From JAHECE01 sp963780675 (GTDB lineage: Bacteria; Actinomycetota; Actinomycetes; Actinomycetales; JAHECE01): a DNA stretch of 64,000 nucleotides. Positions 27,058-36,018 of the stretch are shown here, piece after piece. The stretch is taken from the NCBI GenBank assembly GCA_963780675.1, contig CAWACR010000010.1, positions 248,001 through 312,000 of the forward strand, written 5' to 3'. The position numbers and the translations under genes are program-made. Numbering within the stretch: the stretch's first letter is position 1; each line of letters opens with the position of its first letter. The notes beneath the pieces were generated by a model. The model did no database searches, had not been told where the DNA came from, and worked only from the letters and a program-made list of their open reading frames with translations.

Positions 27058-28443
27058 TCAGGCGCCGAGGTGGGTGCCGTCGGGGATGGTCTCGGCGGTA
27101 CCGGTGTCCTCGAGGGTCACGTCCCCGGTGACGACGACGCCGGCCCCGAAGGTCCAGTCACCGTGCACGGTCAGGGACGCGGCCCCGCGCAGCGACGGCG
27201 CGCCGGCCGGGAACCGGGCGTCGAACGCCGCCATCGTCTTGTAGTGCTTCGGGTCGAGGTCGACCAGGGGGGCCGACTCCACGGCCAGGCGCAGGACGCC
27301 GTCGGCGCCGAGGTCGTAGGCGTCCGAGCGCAGCAGCAGCAGGTCGTTCGTGGTCTTCACGGGCAGGAACCGGCCCCGCTCGACGACGATCGCCCGTCGC
27401 ACCCTCGAACACCTCGATCGCCGCCCCCATGGCCGTCTCGATCTGGAACACCTCCGGCGAGGCCGGGTCGGTCGGGATCCACGGTCTTGACGTTACGGAT
27501 CAACGGCAACCCCAGCACGGCTCCTCGGGAGGTCAACGCGTCGTAGAGCGCCTGGAGGTCGAACCACAGGTTGTTCGTGTGGAAGTACGGGTGGCGGTGC
27601 TCGTCGGTGAAGAAGTCCATCTCCTCCGGCGCGGTCTGCGCGGTGTCCCGCAGGATCAACCGCCCATCCGCCGTGCGGACGGCGAGGTGACCGCCCTTGC
27701 GGTCCGCCGCCGTGCGCCGGCACAGCTCCGCCGCGTACGGGGCGCCCGAGGCCGCGAACCACCCCGCCAGCTCGCGCCGACGGCGCCGCGCCCAGGTTGT
27801 CGGAGTTCGACGTGTTCGCGTACCGGAACCCCTGCTCCAGCAACGCCTCCAGCACCCCCGAGGCCAGGATCGCGGTGTAGATGTCCCCGTGCCCGGGCGG
27901 GCACCACTCCAACGACGGGTCCTTCGGCCAGGACACCGGCGTCAGGTCCGAGGTCAGCAGTTTCGGCTCGGCGTTCTGCACGAAGTCCAGCGGCAGGCCC
28001 TCCACCGCGATGTCCGGGTGACCCGCGAGCGCCGCCAGGGAGTCGTCATGCGTGCGGAAGGAGTTCATGAGGATCAGCGGCAGGCGCGCCCCGTAGGCAG
28101 ACCGCGCGTGCCGGACCTGCTGGACGATGAGGTCCAGGAACGTCTTGCCGTCCCGCACCGGCAGCAACGACTTCGCCCGATCCATCCCCATCGACGTCCC
28201 GAGGCCGCCGTTGAGCTTGATCAGCACCGTCTCGCCGATCGCCTCGCGCGCCGCCTCGGCGTCCACGTGCACCTCGGACAGGAACGGCGGATCGAGCAGC
28301 GGCGTGATCGTGTCCTCCCGGATCAGACCCGTCGCCCCGGCCTCCAACTCCCCGTAGTAATGCGAGAACACATCCACCGCAGCCGGACTCACCCCCGCCG
28401 CCCGCATCTTCACCTGTGCCTGCAGCAGACCCTCAGCGCTCAT
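27058..28443 (-). pseudogene. UTP--glucose-1-phosphate uridylyltransferase, three frameshifts
   Basis: Eukaryote-type UDPGP-family enzyme that makes UDP-glucose. The first 214 codons read intact, with KLNGGLGTSMGMDRAKSLLPV as nucleotide-binding loop and RYANTSNSDNLGA. The frame then breaks three times, each time by one extra base: near 27774 (after DNLGAAPSA), 27473 (after NVKTVDP) and 27394 (after VFEGAT). Dropping those bases restores a continuous protein of about 460 residues ending VTLEDTGTAETIPDGTHLGA. There are no in-frame stops or obvious missense damage otherwise, so it is either a very recent pseudogene or three sequencing errors. TAGGCT precedes the ATG by six bases. Confidence 0.85.
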
Positions 28444-28449
28444 GTCCGA

Positions 28450-28455
28450 AGCCTA
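28450..28455 (-). promoter_or_regulatory. -10 element of a leaderless promoter
   Basis: TAGGCT on the minus strand ends six bases before the ATG at 28443; no ribosome binding site lies between them. Confidence 0.6.
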
Positions 28456-28632
28456 GGAGCGGGCTCGCGACCCCGACCGGCAATCGGGTTCCGGTTCCTC
28501 TCGCGAAATGGGGGGTGACGGGTCCGTGTCGGCGGGCCGTGCGAGGATCGGCACCTCGCTGACCGCGACGACGACACACCCGTCACGACGACCCCGCGCC
28601 CCACCCGGGCGCCGCCTCGAAGGAGCCCCGAC

Positions 28633-31233
28633 ATGCCCGGAGAGAACCTCACCCGCAACGAGGCGCGCCTGCGCGCTGCCACCGTCGCGTGCGAGCACTA
28701 CGACGTCGCGCTCGACCTCACGCGGGGCGACGAGGTCTTCGGCTCCACGACGACGATCACCTTCACCGCCATCTCGGGTGCCGGCACGTTCGTCGACCTC
28801 ATCGCCGAGGCCGTGCACGAGGTGGTCCTCAACGGGCGCGCGCTGGACGTCGCCTCGGTCGTCGCCGACTCGCGGATCGCCCTCGACGTCCTGGACGAGC
28901 GCAACGAGCTGCGGGTGGTGGCCGACTGCCGCTACATGAACACCGGCGAGGGCCTCCACCGGTTCGTCGACCCCGTCGACGGCGAGGTCTACCTCTACAG
29001 CCAGTTCGAGGTCGCGGACTCCCGCCGCGTGTTCGCCGTCTTCGAGCAGCCCGACCTCAAGGCCACGTTCGCGTTCACGGTCACGGCGCCGGACCACTGG
29101 ACCGTGGTCTCCAACTCCCCGACGCCGACGCCGGTCCCGGTCGCCGGACCCGACGGGGCGCCGTCGTCGGCGACCTGGGCCTTCGAGCCCACACCGCGCC
29201 TGTCCTCGTACGTGACCGCGATCGTCGCCGGGCCGTACCACCGCGAGACGGGCACCCTGACCAGCGCCGACGGGCGCTCCATCCCGCTCGGCGTCTTCTG
29301 CCGGAAGTCGCTCGCGCAGTACCTCGACGCCGACGAGATCCTCGACATCACGCGCGCGGGCTTCGCCTTCTACGAGACGTCGTTCGACCTCCCCTACCCC
29401 TTTGCGAAGTACGACCAGCTCTTCGTCCCGGAGTTCAACGCCGGCGCGATGGAGAACGCCGGCGCGGTGACGTTCCTCGAGAACTACGTCTTCCGCTCGC
29501 GCCCCACGGAGGCCACGGTCGAGCGCCGCGCGGTGACGATCCTCCACGAACTCGCCCACATGTGGTTCGGCGACCTCGTGACGATGCGCTGGTGGGACGA
29601 CCTCTGGCTCAACGAGTCGTTCGCGGAGTACGCGTCGACGCTCGCGACGGCGGAGGCCACCCGCTGGACCTCGGCGTGGACCACGTTCTCCTCGCTGGAG
29701 AAGTCGTGGGCCTACCGGCAGGACCAGCTGCCCTCCACGCACCCGATCGTCGCCGAGATCAATGACCTCGAGGACGTCGAGGTGAACTTCGACGGCATCA
29801 CCTACGCCAAGGGCGCCTCCGTCCTCAAGCAGCTCGTGGCCTGGGTGGGTCAGGACGCCTTCCTCGAGGGCGTGCGGCGGTACTTCCGCAGGCACGCGTG
29901 GGGAAACACGGAGCTGCAGGACCTCCTCGTGGAGCTCGAGTCCGCTAGCGGGCGGGACCTCTCGGCCTGGTCCCGGCTCTGGCTGGAGGAAGCGGGCGTC
30001 ACCCTGCTGCGCCCGGAGGTCCGGACGACGACGGCGCCCGAAGGAGGTGAGGAGATCACCTCCTTCGCCGTCCTCCAGGAGGCGCCCGCGACGCACCCCG
30101 TCCAGCGGCCGCACCGCCTCGCGATCGGCGGGTACGACGTCGGCGCCGACGGCTCGCTCACGCGCACCTGGCGCGTGGAGCTCGACGTCGACGGTGCGCG
30201 CACCGAGGTACCCGAGCTCGTGCGCCGGCCGTTGCCGGACCTCGTGCTCCTGAACGACGACGACCTCGCGTACGCCAAGGTGCGGCTCGACACGCGCTCC
30301 CTGGCGACGGCGGTGGCCCACCTCCGCGGCTTCGACGACTCCCTCCCCCGGTCCCTCGTGTGGGCGGCCGCTTGGGACATGACCCGGGACGCGGAGTGGT
30401 CAGCGTCGCAGTTCGTCGACCTCGTGCTCGGCAACATCGATGCCGAGACCGACTCCACCGTGATCCTGGTGCTGCTGCGTCAGCTCGCCACCACCGTGGA
30501 CCTGTACGTGGCACCCGAGCGGCGCGAGCCGGTCGCGACGACGGTCGCGGAGCGGCTGCTCGCCCTGGCAGGCGGGGCGGAGCCCGGCTCGGACGCCCAG
30601 CTGCAGTTCGCCCGGGCGGCGGCGTCGCGGGCGGTGACCGCGGACCACCTCGGGGTGGTGCGCGGCTGGCTGGACGGCGCCGAGGGCGCCCTGCCCGGCC
30701 TCGTCGTCGACACGGACCTGCGCTGGGACCTGCTCGCATCCCTGGTGGCCGGCGGCGCGGCCGGGGAGCCCGAGATCGCCGCGGAACTCGAGCGGGACGC
30801 GACGGCTGCCGGACAGCGGGCGGCCGCCGGGGCCAGGGCCGCGGTGCCGACCGCCGTGGCCAAGGCCGCCGCGTGGTCCGCCGTGGTGGACTCCGACGCC
30901 CTACCGAACGCGGTGCAGTCCGCGGTGATCGGCGGCGTCATGCGGGTCAAGGACCCGGCGCTGCTCGCCCCCTTCGTCGAGCCGTACTTCGGCGCTCTCG
31001 AGCGGATCTGGGCGGACCGCACGAACGAGATGGCCCAGAACATCGTCGTGGGCCTCTACCCGACGCTGCTCGCCGGCCTCCGGCCGACCACCGGGATCGA
31101 CGTCCTCGCCCGCACCGACGCCTGGCTCGCGGACCTCGGAGACCGCACGCCGGCGCTGCGCCGTCTGGTCGTGGAGGCCCGCGACGGCGTCCGCCGGGCC
31201 CTGGAGGCCCAGTCCAGGGACCGCCAGGGGTAG
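28633..31233 (+). CDS. pepN: Aminopeptidase N (M1 family)
   Basis: An 866-residue zinc aminopeptidase that removes N-terminal residues from peptides in the cytoplasm. Seen: the substrate motif GAMENAGAVTF, zinc motif HELAH with His305, Glu306 and His309, and third ligand Glu328 in NESFAEY. The C-terminal ERAP1-like helical domain is complete. The ATG follows a GAAGGAG ribosome binding site. Actinobacterial PepN of this length is common; it is monocistronic and converges on crr. Confidence 0.96.
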   Translation: MPGENLTRNEARLRAATVACEHYDVALDLTRGDEVFGSTTTITFTAISGAGTFVDLIAEAVHEVVLNGRALDVASVVADSRIALDVLDERNELRVVADCRYMNTGEGLHRFVDPVDGEVYLYSQFEVADSRRVFAVFEQPDLKATFAFTVTAPDHWTVVSNSPTPTPVPVAGPDGAPSSATWAFEPTPRLSSYVTAIVAGPYHRETGTLTSADGRSIPLGVFCRKSLAQYLDADEILDITRAGFAFYETSFDLPYPFAKYDQLFVPEFNAGAMENAGAVTFLENYVFRSRPTEATVERRAVTILHELAHMWFGDLVTMRWWDDLWLNESFAEYASTLATAEATRWTSAWTTFSSLEKSWAYRQDQLPSTHPIVAEINDLEDVEVNFDGITYAKGASVLKQLVAWVGQDAFLEGVRRYFRRHAWGNTELQDLLVELESASGRDLSAWSRLWLEEAGVTLLRPEVRTTTAPEGGEEITSFAVLQEAPATHPVQRPHRLAIGGYDVGADGSLTRTWRVELDVDGARTEVPELVRRPLPDLVLLNDDDLAYAKVRLDTRSLATAVAHLRGFDDSLPRSLVWAAAWDMTRDAEWSASQFVDLVLGNIDAETDSTVILVLLRQLATTVDLYVAPERREPVATTVAERLLALAGGAEPGSDAQLQFARAAASRAVTADHLGVVRGWLDGAEGALPGLVVDTDLRWDLLASLVAGGAAGEPEIAAELERDATAAGQRAAAGARAAVPTAVAKAAAWSAVVDSDALPNAVQSAVIGGVMRVKDPALLAPFVEPYFGALERIWADRTNEMAQNIVVGLYPTLLAGLRPTTGIDVLARTDAWLADLGDRTPALRRLVVEARDGVRRALEAQSRDRQG

Positions 31234-31237
31234 GCCA

Positions 31238-31261
31238 CCCGCGGAGGCAAGGTTCCGCGGG
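31238..31261. terminator. Terminator between pepN and crr
   Basis: CCCGCGGA and TCCGCGGG form an eight-bp stem with an eight-base loop, between the convergent stops. Confidence 0.5.
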
Positions 31262-31288
31262 CGGGAGGTGCCGCTGAGGCGAGCCGGC

Positions 31289-31777
31289 CTACTGAACCCG
31301 ACCGGCCGGCGTCGGCCTCGTCCAGACGTAGAGCGGGTCGCCCGCCGCCACCTCGTCACCGGGGACGACCAACAGCCTGAGCTCCTCCGGCTCGGCCTGG
31401 AGCGCGACCACCGCGGTCACGACGCTCCGACCCGTGCTGTCGACGTCGCGGGGCGACCACGAGATGACGTGCTGCCCGACCTCGACCACGTCACCCTTGC
31501 TCACGGCCAGGAGGAAGCCGGTCCCCTGCATCTCCACGGTGTTCAGCCCGAGGTGGACGAGGACACCATGCCCGGCGTCGGTCTGAACCGCCACCGCGTG
31601 AGGCAGGACGGTGCGCACCGTACCGTCGACGGGCGAGAACACGTCGAGCTGCTCCGCGAGCGGCGGATCGATCGCCAGGCCCGGGCCCAGCATCTGCTCG
31701 GAGAAGACGGGATCAGGCACGTCCGCCATCGCGAGGACGCGGCCCCCGAGCGGGGCACAGACCGTGACGGCGGTCAC
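31289..31777 (-). CDS. crr: PTS glucose-type EIIA component
   Basis: A 162-residue soluble EIIA of the glucose family, which passes phosphate from HPr to an EIIB. Seen: phosphorylated His75 in VLVHLGLNT with partner His60 in VLPHAVAV, and the EIIA core starting VCAPLGGRVLAMADVPDPVF. The GTG overlaps the malQ stop by four bases, so it is coupled to malQ. An EIIA may also signal sugar status to other enzymes, as in E. coli, but that is inference. The matching EIIC is not in this window; a lone EIIB lies at 35141. Confidence 0.93.
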   Translation of the reverse strand: MTAVTVCAPLGGRVLAMADVPDPVFSEQMLGPGLAIDPPLAEQLDVFSPVDGTVRTVLPHAVAVQTDAGHGVLVHLGLNTVEMQGTGFLLAVSKGDVVEVGQHVISWSPRDVDSTGRSVVTAVVALQAEPEELRLLVVPGDEVAAGDPLYVWTRPTPAGRVQ

Positions 31778-33912
31778 GCGAGATCCTCTGTGATGGCCTT
31801 GACCAGCGAGGTCAGCCGCGGCGACTGGGCCAGGTCCTCGACCAGCACCACCTGCTCCGCGCCGTCGGCGAGCGGGACCTTCCAGTTCGGGTACTCCTGG
31901 TCGGTGCCGGGCTGGTTCTGGGTGCGCCGCTCGCCGACGGCGTCGGTGAGCGCCACGCCGAGGAGCACCGACGGCGTCCGCACGATGTAGCGGTGCAGCC
32001 CCTCGACCACCTGGCGCTCCGACGGGTTCTCCGGTAGCAGGCCGAGGTCGTCGAGCGCGCCGAGCATGCGCTCGCGCTCGATCCGTGCGTCGAGACGCAC
32101 CTTCTCGATGGGCTCCGCGAGGAGCCCGAGCCGGTCGCGCAGGTCGACGTGCTCCTCCGCGAGGTAGCCGGCCGTGGGCGGCAGGTCGTGCGTGGTGACG
32201 GTCGAGAGCGCGAGCCAGCGGTAGTCGTGCGGCGGCAGCGGCCAGCCGTCGTGGGTCTTCTCGAACCAGAGGATCGAGGTGCCGAGGATGCCGCGCTCCT
32301 TCATGTAGTCGCGTGCCCACGGCTCGACCGTGCCCAGGTCCTCGCCGATGACGACGGCGCCCGCGCGGTCCGCCTCGAGCACGAGGACGCCGAGCATGGC
32401 CTCGTGGTCGTACCGGACGTACGTGCCCTGGTCCGGCGACATCCCCTCGGGAACCCACCAGAGACGGAAGAGGCCGATGATGTGGTCGATCCGCACGGCG
32501 CCGGCGTGGCGCAGGATCGTGCGGGCGAGGTCGCGCAGCGGCGCGTAGCCGAGGCGGGCCAGCGCGTCGGGGCGCCACGGCGGCTGCGACCAGTCCTGGC
32601 CCTGCTGGTTGAACCAGTCCGGCGGGGCTCCGACCGTCACGCCCTTCGCGAGGACGTCGGGCATCGCCCACATGTCGGCCCCGTTGGGGTGCACGCCGAC
32701 CGCGAGGTCGTGCATGATCCCGATCCCCATGCCGGAGGCCTTCGCCGTTCCCTGCGCGCTCTCGAGCTGCTCGTCCATGATCCACTGCAGCCAGCAGTAG
32801 AAGTCGACGCGCTCGCTCAGCTCCGAGCGCAGCTTCGCCACGAGCGGGGAGGCACTGTTCTTCGCCTCCTCCGGCCACTCCTGGCCGGCGTAGTGCTCCG
32901 TCAGCGCGCTCCAGAGGGCGAACGCCTCGAGTCCAGGCCCCTCGTAGGCACGGAACCGGTCGAAGGCCCGCTGCCGAGCCCGGCTGCGGGGTGCGGCGAA
33001 GATCACCTCGAGGGCGGACTTCTTCGCCTTCCACGCGGCGTCCCGGTCGATCGGACCCGGGTCGGTGTTGGTGGCCCGCACGTCTTCGGCCGCCCAGTCG
33101 ACGAGGGTGCGCTGCTGCGTGGGCAGGTAGGCGACCTCGCGGATGTCCTCCGGCCTGATGTAGAGGGGGTTGAAGAAGCGCCGGGTGGTCGGCAGGTAGG
33201 GCGAGGGTGTGAGCGGCGGGACGATCTCCGCCGCGTGGAGCGGGTTGATCAGGAGGAAGTCGGCGCCGAGGTCGCCGGAGAGCGAGGCGACCTCCCGCAG
33301 GTCGGAGAGGTCACCCACGCCCCACGAGTCCTTGGACCGCACCGAGTACAGCTGGGCCATGAGGCCCCAGCCGCGCCCGCGGGACAGGTACGCATCGGGC
33401 TGCTGGAGGCTCTGCGGCGTCACCGCGAGCGGGGCCCGGACGGGGCCGGACTCGAGCTCGGCGACGATCTCGTGCCAGCCGATGGGGAGATTGCCCGGAA
33501 GGAGGAACGTCGCCCGCCCGACCATCGCGCCGTCGACCTGGCGGGGCGGGATCCAGATGTCGAGCTGGGCGAGCTCCCATCGCCCGCCGCCCTCGAGGGC
33601 GACCCAGGCCGTCACGGCGGTGCCGTCGGGGACGTGGACCGGCAGGTGCGTCTCGTGACCCACCCGGATCACCGTGCTCGGCGGGAGGACGTTGCGCCAA
33701 GGCGCATCCTCGAGGTCGGCCAGCGCCACCCGGACCTCGTCCGGCGTCGAGGCGTCGACCCCGAGCGCCTTGAGGACGGCGACGACGGCCTCCCGCGAGA
33801 CGATGCGGTGGTGCCCTTGGAAGTCCCAGAAGTCGAGGGCGACCCCGTGGGCCGATGCCAAGCGGCTCAGTTCCTCGCTCGGCTCGTGGGTGCCACCGTG
33901 TTCGTTGCTCAT
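31774..33912 (-). CDS. malQ: 4-alpha-glucanotransferase (amylomaltase)
   Basis: A 712-residue GH77 enzyme that transfers glucan segments between maltodextrins during maltose and glycogen breakdown. Seen: nucleophile region HAGAVRIDHIIGLFRLWW, acid/base region VVIGEDLGTVEPW and third acid in STVTTHDLPPTAGYLAEEH. The actinobacterial N-terminal extension with a carbohydrate-binding-like domain is present. The ATG at 33912 begins the conserved N-terminus; a longer upstream frame is low-complexity. Gene order malQ-crr suggests maltodextrin metabolism linked to the PTS. Confidence 0.95.
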   Translation of the reverse strand: MSNEHGGTHEPSEELSRLASAHGVALDFWDFQGHHRIVSREAVVAVLKALGVDASTPDEVRVALADLEDAPWRNVLPPSTVIRVGHETHLPVHVPDGTAVTAWVALEGGGRWELAQLDIWIPPRQVDGAMVGRATFLLPGNLPIGWHEIVAELESGPVRAPLAVTPQSLQQPDAYLSRGRGWGLMAQLYSVRSKDSWGVGDLSDLREVASLSGDLGADFLLINPLHAAEIVPPLTPSPYLPTTRRFFNPLYIRPEDIREVAYLPTQQRTLVDWAAEDVRATNTDPGPIDRDAAWKAKKSALEVIFAAPRSRARQRAFDRFRAYEGPGLEAFALWSALTEHYAGQEWPEEAKNSASPLVAKLRSELSERVDFYCWLQWIMDEQLESAQGTAKASGMGIGIMHDLAVGVHPNGADMWAMPDVLAKGVTVGAPPDWFNQQGQDWSQPPWRPDALARLGYAPLRDLARTILRHAGAVRIDHIIGLFRLWWVPEGMSPDQGTYVRYDHEAMLGVLVLEADRAGAVVIGEDLGTVEPWARDYMKERGILGTSILWFEKTHDGWPLPPHDYRWLALSTVTTHDLPPTAGYLAEEHVDLRDRLGLLAEPIEKVRLDARIERERMLGALDDLGLLPENPSERQVVEGLHRYIVRTPSVLLGVALTDAVGERRTQNQPGTDQEYPNWKVPLADGAEQVVLVEDLAQSPRLTSLVKAITEDLA

Positions 33913-34035
33913 GATCGTCGTCCCCGTTGACTCGAACAGCCACCTGGTCGTGCGCGACCCCGCGCGGCCCGACGGCCACCCGGCCGCCATGGCCGATCCT
34001 GCCAGAGGTCGCACGGTCACGGGGGACGCACTCGC

Positions 34036-34041
34036 TAGCCT
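34036..34041 (+). promoter_or_regulatory. -10 element of a leaderless promoter
   Basis: TAGCCT ends six bases before the GTG at 34048; no Shine-Dalgarno sequence is present. Confidence 0.6.
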
Positions 34042-34047
34042 CGTGCG

Positions 34048-34992
34048 GTGCAGACCTCACTCGCGATGCTCCTGGCCGCGGCCACGACGACACCGACCGG
34101 CGACTCCTCCCTCGACCCCCTCGTGGAGGAGGCCACGGTCGCCATCACCGTGTTCACCGCCACAACCCTGCGGATCGTCGTGACGATCCTCGGGGGAATC
34201 GCCATCGCCCTGATCCTGCGCTTCCTCATCCACCGCCTCACCCTCCGGGCTGTCAAGGCGTCGGAACCCCTGGCGAGGTTCGGCGCGGCCGCGGCCCGGA
34301 CGGCGAACGTCTCTCTGGGCGCGACGCTCGTCGAGCGGCGCGAGCAGCGCGCGGAGACGCTCAACTCCATCCTCGGCTCGAGCGTCAACGTCGTCGTCGG
34401 GTCGATCGTCGCGATCCTCGTCCTGAAGGAGCTCGGCTGGGACGTCGGGCCGCTCCTCACGTCGGTGGGCGTGGTCGGCGTCGCCCTCGCGTTCGGGGCC
34501 CAGTCCCTCGTCAAGGACGTGCTCTCCGGCATCTTCATGATGTTCGAGGACCAGTACGGCATCGGCGACCTCGTCGACTTCGGGACGATGTCGGGCACGG
34601 TCGAGGCCGTCGGCCTGCGCGTCACGCGTGTCCGGGACGCCGGCGGGACGCTCTGGTATCTGCGCAACGGCGAGATCCTGCGGGTGGGGAACCAGTCCCA
34701 GGGCTGGACCCGCGCCGTCGTCGACGTGCGGGTCGGGCCCGAAGCCGACCTCGACGCGACCCGCGAGCTGCTGCTGGCCACGGCGGCGGAGCTGACGGCG
34801 GACCCCGACTTCACCGCCCGGACGATCGGGGAGCCATCCGTGGCGTTCGCCGAGGACTTCGCGGCGGGGAGCACCCAGCTGCGTCTCACCGTCAAGACGC
34901 AGCCGGGCGAGCAGGCGTCCGTGGCGAGCGAGCTGCGACGCCGCATCCGGCTCGCGCTGGACCGGGCGGGAATCCCCCTGGCCACGGCCTGA
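34048..34992 (+). CDS. mscS: Small-conductance mechanosensitive channel
   Basis: A 314-residue MscS-family channel that opens under membrane tension to release solutes on osmotic downshock. Seen: an N-terminal helix with short signal-like start, membrane helices at about 32-60 and 110-150, and the pore helix with VGVVGVALAFGAQSLVKDVLSG, followed by the cytoplasmic beta domain FEDQYGIGDLVDFG. The C-terminal alpha-beta domain is present. GTG start, leaderless by position. Confidence 0.93.
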   Translation: MQTSLAMLLAAATTTPTGDSSLDPLVEEATVAITVFTATTLRIVVTILGGIAIALILRFLIHRLTLRAVKASEPLARFGAAAARTANVSLGATLVERREQRAETLNSILGSSVNVVVGSIVAILVLKELGWDVGPLLTSVGVVGVALAFGAQSLVKDVLSGIFMMFEDQYGIGDLVDFGTMSGTVEAVGLRVTRVRDAGGTLWYLRNGEILRVGNQSQGWTRAVVDVRVGPEADLDATRELLLATAAELTADPDFTARTIGEPSVAFAEDFAAGSTQLRLTVKTQPGEQASVASELRRRIRLALDRAGIPLATA

Positions 34993-35010
34993 GCACAGGA
35001 CGCGGTCCGG

Positions 35011-35046
35011 GCGGGTCCGGCCGAGCGGGTCCGGCCGAGCGGGTCC
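35011..35046. repeat. 14-bp tandem repeat
   Basis: GCGGGTCCGGCCGA occurs 2.5 times in tandem between mscS and its terminator. No function is apparent. Confidence 0.55.
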
Positions 35047-35083
35047 CGTCGTGCGAGCGGATCCGGCGTCCGGGGGAGGACGG

Positions 35084-35123
35084 CAAGAGCGCGGGTCCGC
35101 GACAGTGCGGACCCGCGCTCTTG
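35084..35123. terminator. Bidirectional terminator
   Basis: Two 17-base arms (CAAGAGCGCGGGTCCGC and its complement) flank a six-base loop GACAGT between convergent mscS and the EIIB gene. Confidence 0.85.
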
Positions 35124-35140
35124 TCAGGTCTGGCCTGAGG

Positions 35141-35371
35141 TCAGCGCAGGCGCTCGACCTCGACGGCGAGGTCGTCCGCCTCCGGTCCGACGACGACCTG
35201 GACCACGCGGCCCGACCGGACGACGCCGAACGCGCCCGCTGCCTTCAGCGCGGCGTCGTCGACCAGGCGCGGGTCGGTGACCTCGACGCGAAGGCGCGTG
35301 ATGCAGGGTTCGACGTCCATCACGTTGGTGGGGCCGCCGAGGGCCGAGAGGATGTCCTCCGCCTTGCTCAT
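35141..35371 (-). CDS. PTS EIIB component (glucose/GlcNAc type)
   Basis: A 76-residue free-standing EIIB with phosphorylated Cys23 in DVEPCITRLRVEV, the hallmark of the glucose superfamily EIIB. The strong GAGGAGA ribosome binding site supports the ATG. Free-standing EIIB of this type must pair with separate EIIA (crr at 31289 is a candidate) and EIIC encoded elsewhere. A perfect CRP/GlxR-type site lies 91 bases upstream. Confidence 0.93.
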   Translation of the reverse strand: MSKAEDILSALGGPTNVMDVEPCITRLRVEVTDPRLVDDAALKAAGAFGVVRSGRVVQVVVGPEADDLAVEVERLR

Positions 35372-35461
35372 GCTGATCTCATCTCCTCAGAGGCTTGTCC
35401 CGGTCACCGGGGGCGCAGCTCCGCGCCGACCTGGCGAGCCTACCGCCCAGCCGCGGGCGCG

Positions 35462-35477
35462 TGTGAGCGCTGTCACA
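35462..35477. promoter_or_regulatory. CRP/GlxR operator
   Basis: TGTGAGCGCTGTCACA matches TGTGA-N6-TCACA in all fixed positions. It is 91 bases before the EIIB start (minus) and 155 bases before glbO (plus), so it could control either. Confidence 0.75.
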
Positions 35478-35520
35478 CCCCGGGGACGACGCCGCGCGCC
35501 TCGAGGGCGCCGTCGTCGGC

Positions 35521-35580
35521 CCGGCGCGGGGTCACCCGGCGCGGGGTCACCCGGCGCGGGGGTGCCGGGTGCGGGGGTGC
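35521..35580. repeat. 15-bp tandem repeat, four units
   Basis: Four consecutive units: CCGGCGCGGGGTCAC twice exactly, then two degenerate units ending GGGGGTGC. It lies between the CRP site and glbO. Confidence 0.75.
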
Positions 35581-35631
35581 CCGGCGCCGTCGTCGGCCCG
35601 GCGCGCGGCGCGCAGTTGAGATGATGACGCG

Positions 35632-36018
35632 GTGAGGCCAGACACCTTCTACGCGGCCGTCGGCGGCCACGAGACCTTCATCCGTCTCGTCGACGCGTTC
35701 TACGCGGGGGTCGCCGAGGACCCCGTCCTGCGCCCGATGTACCCCGAGGAAGACCTGGCCGGCGCCCGCGAACGGCTGACGCTCTTCCTCGCGCAGTACT
35801 GGGGCGGCCCGACCACCTACTCCGACCAGCGCGGTCACCCGCGCCTGCGGATGCGCCACGCGCCCTTCCCCGTGACGCCGGACGCCCGCGACCGCTGGTT
35901 GGCGCACATGCGCGCCGCGGTACGCGGCCTCGACCTCGCGCCCGCGCACGCCGCCGCGCTCTGGGACTACCTGGAGCGGGCGGCGTACTCGATGGTCAAC
36001 GCCTGGGAGGAGCCGTGA
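35632..36018 (+). CDS. glbO: Truncated haemoglobin, GlbO type
   Basis: A 128-residue group II truncated haemoglobin that binds oxygen and helps detoxify reactive nitrogen or supply oxygen to respiration. Seen: proximal His76 in LRMRHAPFPV, the B-helix FYAGVAEDPVLRPMYP and LFLAQYWGGP. The GTG start is preceded by GATGAT six bases upstream, consistent with leaderless transcription. Its stop overlaps the GTG of the thioesterase gene, suggesting cotranscription. Confidence 0.95.
   Translation: MRPDTFYAAVGGHETFIRLVDAFYAGVAEDPVLRPMYPEEDLAGARERLTLFLAQYWGGPTTYSDQRGHPRLRMRHAPFPVTPDARDRWLAHMRAAVRGLDLAPAHAAALWDYLERAAYSMVNAWEEP

Noticed and set aside
27394..27774. Programmed frameshifting to explain the pyrophosphorylase
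   Set aside because: No slippery heptamer or downstream pseudoknot at any of the three sites, and three shifts in one gene are not plausible as programmed events.
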